A program made the translations under genes and the position numbers. Positions 53,101 to 57,461 of a stretch of DNA of 64,000 nt are shown here, one piece after another. The stretch covers positions 3,844,001-3,908,000 of the forward strand of contig OX637363.1 in assembly GCA_951799405.1 (NCBI GenBank), in the 5' to 3' direction. Source of the DNA: Agapetus fuscipes (lineage: Eukaryota > Arthropoda > Insecta > Trichoptera > Glossosomatidae). The notes below the pieces were generated by a model. It was not told the origin of the DNA and made no database searches. It saw only the letters and a list, made by a program, of their open reading frames with translations. Positions within the stretch are counted from its first letter, which is position 1, and each line of letters begins with the position of its first letter.

Positions 53101-54506
53101 CCTACAGAAATGATTGATAAAATTTGCAACAATAAATTCACTACGGCAATTGATTTCTTTCCAGGTTGTCCAAATCCCAATGAAGTGTTGACTGACTGCC
53201 CTTATCCCTGTGACAACTGCTTTAACCGTTTGCCTGACTGCATGGTCAACTGCCGCTACAAGGGCTGCAGATGTAGACGAGGAACCCTGAGAAACAGATT
53301 TGGTGTTTGTGTGCCTGTCAGACAATGCAGTAAGTATATATGAGCCAAACACCCCATCCTCAAAGCCCGTTCTGCTCCGTCGAGGTGGCATTTTCAGCCT
53401 GTTGATAGCATCACCCCTCGCTGAGGGAAAGGTGCACCGCTTACCAACAATCTCCTCAACCTCACACAGTTCAGTCAAATAAGACAGGACCGCTCCTCTC
53501 AGAGAATTAAATACCATAAGGCACACTTTATACTCCACTCTCTCCGGGATACGCATCCAGTGAAGAAGCTGTAATAGAGGAGTGACATGATCAGTTTAAT
53601 GTCCTCCAAAAAATTTTTTTGTCGCGGCATTGAAAACTACCTGTAACCTAGACAATTGTACATTGGGGAGGCCAAGCATCCGGCTGTTGCAGTAGTTGAA
53701 CCTTGAGACCACCAACGCATCCACCAGAGTTCTTGCTGCATCAACAGGTAGGCAGCTGCAAATGGGTCTTATCTGCCTCAGATGGCAAAGCTTGAGCTTA
53801 CAATCCCTGATATTTGCTTTTCCATGTAAAGTGCCCTATCCAGGTGAACGCCTGAGAATTTTAAAGATTCCTGGGGGGCAATGCGCCCACAATATTAATT
53901 GCCTCTAAATAGTTGTAATGATCTTCTTCTTTTTTTCTCTTGTCTCTACAGATTTCCCAATGTTAACTATCACTTGAGTGTCGATCTCTCGATCTGAGGC
54001 AGCTTTAAACAGCTCCTTATCAGTCCTCAGTTCGATACAGTCTTGGATGTATTCAAGTCAGGAAATTCTTAGCCTCCCAACACTTCATCAATCCTATATT
54101 TTTCATTTAAGGATCAGGTGTAACAATGCGTGCTTCTCTCTTCTTAGCAATGCAACGCAACTAAGTTACACATATAGTGTAATTTCTTGCCTGCGGCGTT
54201 ATCCCCAAAGGGGTCGCATGTGGCAATTCGGGACCTATTTATTTTTACGGGTAAGGGGCCGGCCTCACACCAGCTACTCTCATTTGAATCGGGAGTTTTC
54301 CAGCTCCAAATGCCTACTTTTTTTAACCTTCACACCCGTTTCAGTTTGCATTTCTTCTCAACTCATTAATTTTAACACTTGTCATAAAATATATATTTTC
54401 CGTTAAATCATCTATATTATTTTTTTTGCTTTCAGTAAGAGACATACCAATTGACCCTATAGATCCAGTAGATCCAAGAGAGATGGAAGGCCTTACAGCA
54501 GTCTGA
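35093..54506 (+). CDS. Secreted 14-domain TIL (trypsin-inhibitor-like) cysteine-rich protein, 16 exons
   Basis: Exons 35093-35192, 36020-36196, 36890-37069, 37780-37941, 38906-39112, 40667-40840, 41968-42168, 43781-43951, 44586-44771, 47250-47447, 49753-49923, 50038-50202, 51173-51361, 52230-52418, 53165-53329 and 54436-54506 sum to 2706 nt: 901 residues and TGA. Exon 1 encodes a signal peptide. Exons 2-15 each encode one TIL domain and are all phase 1-1. Exon 16 encodes a short acidic tail. TIL domains (Pfam TIL, inhibitor family I8) hold ten cysteines paired 1-7, 2-6, 3-5, 4-10 and 8-9, and present a protease-binding loop between C5 and C6. No VWD domain is seen, unlike zonadhesin or SCO-spondin. 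The product is probably extracellular, an inhibitor or a structural/matrix protein. No gene name can be assigned. All junctions are GT-AG with continuous frame. Confidence 0.92.
35193..36019. other. 14-TIL intron 1: I repeat, LINE 3' end, SINE-C tail
   Basis: I repeat at about 35280-35400 (reverse of 59170-59390). L2/CR1 LINE 3' end at 35680-35830. SINE-C tail at 35870-35935. Confidence 0.6.
36020..36196 (+). CDS. 14-TIL gene exon 2: TIL domain 1
   Basis: The 59-codon phase 1-1 exon has all ten cysteines. It starts DCFGVNEVW, and the C5-C6 loop is NFLV. CDCMDGYH is the C7-x-C8 signature. Confidence 0.93.
36225..36725. other. 14-TIL intron 2: hammerhead-like hairpin, LINE fragment, SINE-C
   Basis: Minus hairpin 36264-36295 (atgaaga..gcgaaac). 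L2/CR1 RT remnant on minus at 36290-36545 (IRKCLPSDAVKTLV, MSRIDYCS). SINE-C body and tail at 36560-36725. Confidence 0.7.
36890..37069 (+). CDS. 14-TIL gene exon 3: TIL domain 2
   Basis: The 60-codon phase 1-1 exon has ten cysteines. The C5-C6 loop is LDV, with Asp at the expected P1. It ends with CRCKAGF, C9 and EEC. It resembles domain 11 most (type D). Confidence 0.93.
37100..37690. mobile_element. Two LINE-A 3' ends head-to-head (14-TIL intron 3)
   Basis: Plus copy 37100-37275 and minus copy 37275-37690. Then a ccggccgtgggagcgtaaaa F-type end at about 37712. Confidence 0.7.
37780..37941 (+). CDS. 14-TIL gene exon 4: TIL domain 3, irregular
   Basis: The 54-codon phase 1-1 exon is the shortest TIL exon here. 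It has only nine cysteines, including a CCC run before VDGYARDENN. Spacing after C3 is six residues instead of the usual two to five, and the C5-C6 loop cannot be aligned. It may leave a free cysteine. Confidence 0.88.
38125..38895 (+). mobile_element. LINE RT fragment, SINE-C and LINE 3' end (14-TIL intron 4)
   Basis: L2/CR1 RT piece 38125-38370 (FNRLQSLLNMGARLIYNFKN). SINE-C 38398-38715 with A box tagctcagtggtaa and B box gggttcgaatcccgg. LINE end 38728-38895 (LWNTLPHEVRAVESANAFKW) with a ttatta tail. Confidence 0.85.
38906..39112 (+). CDS. 14-TIL gene exon 5: TIL domain 4 (type B)
   Basis: The 69-codon phase 1-1 exon has ten cysteines, with C10 completed by the next exon (T|GT). The type B layout is C3-x5-C4, an eight-residue C5-C6 stretch and PRCEC. 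A LINE 3' end (38728-38895) runs almost into its acceptor. Confidence 0.92.
39631..40023 (+). mobile_element. Solo LTR (14-TIL intron 5)
   Basis: Starts TGTTACGG and ends CTGTAACA, 393 bp. GC-richer than its surroundings, with an aacaataag motif near the end. No clear target duplication. Confidence 0.55.
40024..40666. other. 14-TIL intron 5 remainder
   Basis: No gene. 40500-40610 matches 61530-61620 in reverse (caagttagttcctcaaggg). Confidence 0.4.
40667..40840 (+). CDS. 14-TIL gene exon 6: TIL domain 5 (type C)
   Basis: The 58-codon phase 1-1 exon starts GTTGC, so it supplies the last two bases of the previous C10 and then C1. It has ten cysteines; C5-C6 loop APF; CQCKPGYIKD signature. Confidence 0.92.
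41087..41319. mobile_element. hAT-like MITE (14-TIL intron 6)
   Basis: Starts CAGCGTTTTTCAACCTGTGG and ends AGGTTGAAAAACACTG, with internal ggggggtcgc blocks, a widespread hAT terminal pattern. Confidence 0.85.
41585..41803. mobile_element. Harbinger-like MITE (14-TIL intron 6)
   Basis: Ends GGGCCTGTTGCACCAG and TTGGTGCAACAGGCCC with TTA on both sides. A partial relative at about 50230-50275. Confidence 0.85.
41968..42168 (+). CDS. 14-TIL gene exon 7: TIL domain 6 (type B), lacking C2 and C6
   Basis: The 67-codon phase 1-1 exon has eight cysteines. The C2 position is Tyr (NAYPGFC, against NPCPGAC in domain 9) and the C6 position is Lys (RYKPRCEC, against RICRPRCEC). Those two residues are disulfide partners in the TIL fold, so exactly one bridge is missing. 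Donor gtaagt; C10 is split. Confidence 0.92.
42187..42505 (-). repeat. G repeat, reverse copy
   Basis: Matches 45580-45871 and 16645-16960 in reverse (aactgcgggcgacacac, tgtcaatcataggcgtc). Confidence 0.7.
42512..43233 (+). pseudogene. Decayed duplicate of TIL exon 7, split by a hAT-like MITE
   Basis: Exon-7-like sequence runs from about 42540 (PGIC..EEACEST) to 42604 and resumes at 43130, ending NGTCVPNGIC then TAA and AATAAA. The two halves are separated by a 525-bp element with an 8-bp target duplication. The 5' part is scrambled, a stray match to the exon middle lies near 42512-42530, and the donor is gttaat. It also lacks the C6 cysteine, so it arose after that loss in exon 7. Confidence 0.8.
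42605..43129. mobile_element. 525-bp hAT-like non-autonomous element
   Basis: The ends CAGGGCTGTAGCTAG and CTAGCTACGGCCGTG are imperfect inverted repeats. The 8-bp duplication GAACTGTA flanks it at 42597-42604 and 43130-43137. Internal repeats of ggtagggc; no transposase frame. Confidence 0.85.
43241..43741. mobile_element. Foldback element with 16-bp target duplication, containing a LINE insertion
   Basis: ATGGAATATGTTAATT occurs at 43225-43240 and again at 43742-43757. Between them is an inverted repeat (arms about 43330-43405 and 43455-43515) with hammerhead-like hairpins on both strands. A LINE-A 3' tail (43518-43712, minus) is inserted in the right arm. Confidence 0.65.
43781..43951 (+). 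CDS. 14-TIL gene exon 8: TIL domain 7 (type C)
   Basis: The 57-codon phase 1-1 exon starts GTTGC and has ten cysteines. The C5-C6 loop is QVQ, with Val at the expected P1. It is very close to domain 10 (CKD.NAE, CPYPCDGTC, DPNGRC). Donor gtgagt. Confidence 0.93.
43952..44585. other. 14-TIL intron 8: SINE-B head, hairpin, LINE-A
   Basis: SINE-B head 43985-44062 (aaaagctcagctgcttg, ggttcgaatcccac). Hammerhead-like 44106-44137. LINE-A 3' end on minus at 44190-44565. Confidence 0.65.
44586..44771 (+). CDS. 14-TIL gene exon 9: TIL domain 8 (type A)
   Basis: The 62-codon phase 1-1 exon has ten cysteines and a five-residue C5-C6 loop RPRLP. It is very close to domain 12 (GPNE, VRCKDPCP.TC, CLPG). 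A LINE-A copy ends about 25 nt before the acceptor. Confidence 0.93.
44930..45475 (-). pseudogene. L2/CR1-like LINE C-terminus interrupted by a SINE-B tail
   Basis: Minus frame 45198-44995 reads AFCIAGPLLWNALPHELRAV. SINE-B tail at 45243-45340. LINE resumes to 45475. A perfect 19-bp-arm hairpin sits at 45463-45504. Confidence 0.78.
45580..46960. mobile_element. G repeat carrying a 1.05-kb TIR transposon (14-TIL intron 9)
   Basis: G at 45580-45871 and 46925-46960. The insert 45872-46924 has perfect 25-bp inverted ends starting GGGTAAAGCCACC, with CTAT next to both ends. A 113-codon frame (46259-46600) has no recognisable domain. Confidence 0.8.
47250..47447 (+). CDS. 14-TIL gene exon 10: TIL domain 9 (type B)
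   Basis: The 66-codon phase 1-1 exon has ten cysteines. It is the intact type B pattern (NEWWNPCPGAC, CRPRCEC) against which domain 6 lost C2 and C6. C10 is split (T|GT). Donor gtgagt. Confidence 0.93.
47495..49060. mobile_element. 1.57-kb piggyBac-like element (14-TIL intron 10)
   Basis: TTAA at 47491-47494 and 49061-49064. Ends CCCTTAACTTGGCA and TGCCAAGTTAAGGG are perfect inverses. Five internal gtatccnatnngatac palindromes. Two short frames (47843-48082; 48293-48610, acidic Ser-rich) and an AATAAA near 48710 suggest a gutted element. Confidence 0.82.
49075..49230 (+). pseudogene. RTE-like LINE C-terminal end
   Basis: RPAMRWSNDIRRLAGDWIQK, then DRDGWRDMGEAYDQH, stop, and an agaagaagaag tail. 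Confidence 0.85.
49316..49711 (+). repeat. Three 132-bp tandem partial copies of TIL exon 11 with its acceptor
   Basis: Units at 49316-49447, 49448-49579 and 49580-49711 precede the real exon at exact 132-bp spacing. Each repeats the intron end (gggtcttacattcag) and the first half of the exon to about CLVH, then starts over. None has a donor, and frames stop at TAA in the next unit. C1 is mutated to Trp in the first two and kept in the third. Confidence 0.9.
49753..49923 (+). CDS. 14-TIL gene exon 11: TIL domain 10 (type C)
   Basis: The 57-codon phase 1-1 exon starts GTTGC and has ten cysteines; C5-C6 loop LVH, with Val at the expected P1. This last of four acceptor-bearing repeats is the only one with a complete domain and a donor (gtgagt). 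Confidence 0.93.
50038..50202 (+). CDS. 14-TIL gene exon 12: TIL domain 11 (type D)
   Basis: The 55-codon phase 1-1 exon has ten cysteines; C5-C6 loop IQV. The intron before it is short (114 nt). It starts GA, so joining it to a type B exon (ending T) would create TGA. Confidence 0.93.
50418..51010. other. 14-TIL intron 12: repeats of two families
   Basis: A tcaggttactttcc repeat (shared with about 39150) after a poly-C run. At 50940-51010 a stretch shared in reverse with 61385-61480 (ccctatgcatatgaacg). Confidence 0.5.
51173..51361 (+). CDS. 14-TIL gene exon 13: TIL domain 12 (type A)
   Basis: The 63-codon phase 1-1 exon has ten cysteines and C5-C6 loop LPQFP. It is nearly collinear with domain 8, marking a block duplication. 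Donor gtaagt. Confidence 0.93.
51420..52190 (+). mobile_element. SINE-C (51420-51720) and SINE-B (51857-52190), 14-TIL intron 13
   Basis: Two same-strand SINEs. The SINE-B head is well kept (gatagctcagttggtagag). Its end is followed within 40 nt by the exon 14 acceptor. Confidence 0.85.
52230..52418 (+). CDS. 14-TIL gene exon 14: TIL domain 13 (type B)
   Basis: The 63-codon phase 1-1 exon has ten cysteines. Type B signature CRPRCECLPGYVR; C10 is split. A SINE-B copy ends about 40 nt upstream of its acceptor. Confidence 0.93.
52500..53042. mobile_element. H element split by a solo LTR (14-TIL intron 14)
   Basis: H ends (gctgaaagtctcatcacca and its inverse) enclose an LTR at 52620-52981. ATAC flanks the LTR at 52616-52619 and 52982-52985. 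The empty H site is seen at 29115 (ttcatacaaatatt). Confidence 0.85.
53165..53329 (+). CDS. 14-TIL gene exon 15: TIL domain 14 (type C)
   Basis: The 55-codon phase 1-1 exon starts GTTGT and has ten cysteines; C5-C6 loop MVN. C3-C4 spacing is only two residues (CDNC). An L2/CR1-like LINE begins about 15 nt after the donor. Confidence 0.92.
53345..53870 (-). pseudogene. L2/CR1-like LINE RT C-terminal remnant (14-TIL intron 15)
   Basis: Minus frames read LDYCNS, then RIPERVEYKVCLMVFNSLRG, MPPRRSRTGFEDGVFGS. Frameshifted; same family as 32750-33360. Confidence 0.85.
54155..54320 (-). mobile_element. SINE-B partial copy
   Basis: Tail half only (aagttacacatatagtg to the gggagtttt block), about 115 nt before exon 16. 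Confidence 0.75.
54436..54506 (+). CDS. 14-TIL gene exon 16: C-terminal tail
   Basis: After a strong polypyrimidine acceptor it encodes IRDIPIDPIDPVDPREMEGL and three more residues, then TGA. The tail is acidic with an I/V-D-P repeat. The joined frame is continuous from exon 15, and the 16-exon total is divisible by three. No clear AATAAA follows within 100 bases. Confidence 0.75.
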
Positions 54507-54859
54507 AAACGTCAAAGTATATATTTTTAACTATTGTATTATTTAGTATTGTATTGGATGCATGAACTTAATACTTTCCCCAAATGTGTGTATGTCGTTG
54601 GAAAATAGCCATTGCCCTCAAATCAGTAATGGGAAATGAAACAGATATTGCTTCTCAATTATTTTTACAATTATGTGTGAACATTGAGCTGGCGACGAAT
54701 GTTACTGGAGGTCAAGGAGAGATATGAGCTGTATCACAAACGGATGATGTAGTTATTGCCTTTGTAATGGCAAGACAAGGTTAACAAAGGCTTTGTAAAG
54801 GTAAGGTTGAAACACGGTGCTTCAAAGTTCTGCCGCATATAGCCGCATCTGAAGTCTCT

Positions 54860-55195
54860 TCACTGGCTGGAAATGAAGAAACGAATCCATTTCAAAATAG
54901 GCTTGCTGGTGTTTAAGACTCTGCGTGGGACTGCACCAAAATATCTCATAAACCTGATAGCACCGGCAACAACAAGCAACAGGACCTCAACACTTCCATC
55001 AGCCGCATCATGCCGCAGCCAAATAGAGTTTCCAAGGAGTAATATCAAGACGGTCTTTGGAGGTCGAGCCTTCAAGGTGGCTGCTCCAACCATATGGAAC
55101 GGCCTACCAGATAAACTTCGTAATATGGAGCCAGAGAGCTCGTTCAGAAGCAGACTAAAGACCCACCTGTATACACGCTCATATATATGAGCATG
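54860..55195 (+). pseudogene. L2/CR1-like LINE C-terminus
   Basis: The open 105-codon frame reads HFKIGLLVFKTLRGTAPKYL, VFGGRAFKVAAPTIWNGLPD, FRSRLKTHLY. These are typical C-terminal LINE motifs. Confidence 0.87.
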
Positions 55196-55199
55196 TGCC

Positions 55200-56160
55200 T
55201 TTGGGATGACCAAGAGTCATGGAAAGGGGCCATACAAATCTTGAATTTATTATTATTATGATGATAAGGAGTATTAAAACAAAACTTAAGCAAGAATACT
55301 AAGGGATGATGAATAGCAGTATCAAGCATTTGAAGCTGGCTATGAAAGCCTTAAAACATTAATTAACTATGTATAGAAACTTAATCTTGTCTATTTCCTC
55401 CGACACAAATATATGTTTTTTTATATGGATGACTCATAACAAATATGCATGTATTTTATACTTACAGACATTAGCTCTGTCAAAAAAGTGGCAAGTCAAT
55501 ATAACATGGTTGTAGAGGATGGAATAGGAAGGTATTTCATTCATTCATGGATTTATTTAAACTTTTTTTTCAGTTAGCTGATAAATACATAGATCGGGCA
55601 TAATACTTATCTTAAAAATAAATTCAAAAGTGAATTGAAAATATGTCCATTTATTTTTATATTATAAAATAGTATTTGCATTCACAAATATAATTATTGC
55701 ATTGAAAAAGATTTTCTTTTCTTTTATTATTTCACACTATTAATAAAGTTTACAGAAATGACATTTACAAATAAGTTGTGATGCCACAAGGCCATGTTAC
55801 TGCGGAAAAAATAACTTATATTTTGTTATTTGTTGCTAAAGTGTGTACACAGCCCTGTGACGTGGCCTCAAGAAAAACAAACAAATTTGGAACATCTTTT
55901 CCAAGCCCATGTACAAAAAAAATCAGGCGAATATAAAAATGTTTCTAGAAAGGTAGCAGCATTGCTCGGTGCGTACTATGCCCGGAGCAGTCCGGGAATA
56001 AGTTAAAAAAGAAATGTGTGTAAGTAGTATAAAAATTAAAAAGTAAAACGTAGAAAGGGAGGTGCGAAGAATTTTTTTTTAGGAAGGCAAGTGTTGAAAT
56101 TTATGTGTCAAAAAAAAAAGGGTTTTAGGGAGGCGTGGTAGGATAAAGTTTGGAAACCAC
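55200..56160. other. Intergenic between the TIL genes; D fragment
   Basis: D fragment on plus at 55935-55995. An exon-like stretch after tacttacag at 55468 is not supported further. Confidence 0.4.
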
Positions 56161-56164
56161 TGTA

Positions 56165-56370
56165 TTAAACGCATTCCCACAAGCAGACATGTATAAGTTT
56201 GCGCCAACACATGCCGCATGTGGACCTACAATATAAAAACCCAATCTGAAATGAAAATAAGCCCTGTAACTCTTGCCGACCTTCCCTGAAACAGGGGTGA
56301 CATTGGCAAAGTGAACCATCGTTTTACAGTATAGGTGGTCAGCCTCATACCAACCTATAAGTCAAGGAAT
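56165..56370 (-). mobile_element. LINE-A tail
   Basis: Minus copy ending at ataggttggtatgagg; 5' truncated. Confidence 0.7.
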
Positions 56371-56584
56371 TATACTCATTTCTTGTAAAGGCTAATTAGT
56401 AAGCCTTGCCGGTTTGAAATAAACACTACGGCCCTGGTGTGGCGTGAAGCCTGCTTCTTTTATTTCAGCTTGTATTTATATATATTTGTTTGTTTTTATC
56501 TATAGAAATTAATTTGTTCCACATGCCCAAGTGGCGTAGTGAAACACACCGGGTATTGCTAGTCTTTGATATAAGTGGAACTAG

Positions 56585-57215
56585 ATGGCGAAAGCATTGA
56601 AAGATGCACTAGTTACAGGTACCTACCTGGGATGTGTGGTCAACGAAAAGTGGGACATGTGTCAAGAAGTCAGAAGCAGACTAGAGCAAGCCCGAAATGT
56701 CTTCGCTAAAATGAGCAAATTACTGTTGTGCCGAAATTTAAGCCTTGAACTCCGGAAGCGCATAGTGAGGTGCTACGTTTTCCCAATCGCTCTGTATGGT
56801 ATGGAGGGATGGACTCTCACGCAGGCACTGGAGAGACGTATTGAAGCATTCGAGATGTGTTTATACCGAAAAATGCTTCGGATCTCTTGGCGTGATCGAG
56901 TCACCAATGAAGAAGTCCTTCAACGAATGCGCACTACAAAGGAGCTCCTGCCTACCATTAAGCAGAGAAAGCTAATGTACTTCGGTCACATTATGAGAAA
57001 TGAGAAGTACCGTCTCCTTCATCTTATCATTCAGGGTAAGATTGAGGGGAGAAGATCTCAGGGACGCCGAAGGACATCGTGGCTGAAGAATCTGCGACAG
57101 TGGTTCGGCAGAAGCACCAAGTCCCTATTTCGAGCCGCAGCATCAAAACTCAAAATAGCTATGATGATCGCCGATCTTCGTTAGAAGTGGCACAAGAAGA
57201 AGAAGAAGATATAAG
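56585..57215 (+). pseudogene. RTE-like LINE RT C-terminal 200 codons, open frame
   Basis: Reads TYLGCVVNEKWDM, LRKRIVRCYVFPIALYGMEG, RKMLRISWRDRVTNEEVLQR, YFGHIMRNEKYRLLHLIIQG, then a gaagaagaagaag tail. Lacks the YADD box. Confidence 0.88.
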
Positions 57216-57261
57216 TGGCACTGAAAAAAGAAGGGAAAAATAGAAAGAGTGTGGTGTTGAA

Positions 57262-57461
57262 TCAGGAAGAAAAGGAAGGGCATTGGTTAGCCAGCACGCA
57301 GTTTCCATCTTTGCGTCTGAAGTAGCCCGGTCCGCAGATGCATCCGGGCTCGCATCGTGGACTGTTGGTGCACTGACTGCTGACAGACTTGAAGCGTTCT
57401 GCGCACGTGTTCTCGCATTCTTCAATTCCACAACTGACATAGGCCTCCCCTGGACGGCAAA
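57262..57461 (-). CDS. 3-TIL gene exon 4: TIL domain 3 and stop
   Basis: It has ten cysteines (LCRPGEAYVSC; five-residue loop TNSPR; CICGPGYFRRKDGNC), then PSFSS and TGA at 57262-57264. Arg just before C6 is the most trypsin-like loop residue in this gene. Confidence 0.92.

Noticed and set aside
55468..55545. Possible extra exon after tacttacag (frame begins ISSVKKVASQYNMVVEDGIG)
   Set aside because: Exon 16 already closes the 14-TIL frame. This stretch has no cysteines, no clear donor and no homology. It might be an alternative last exon but is unsupported.
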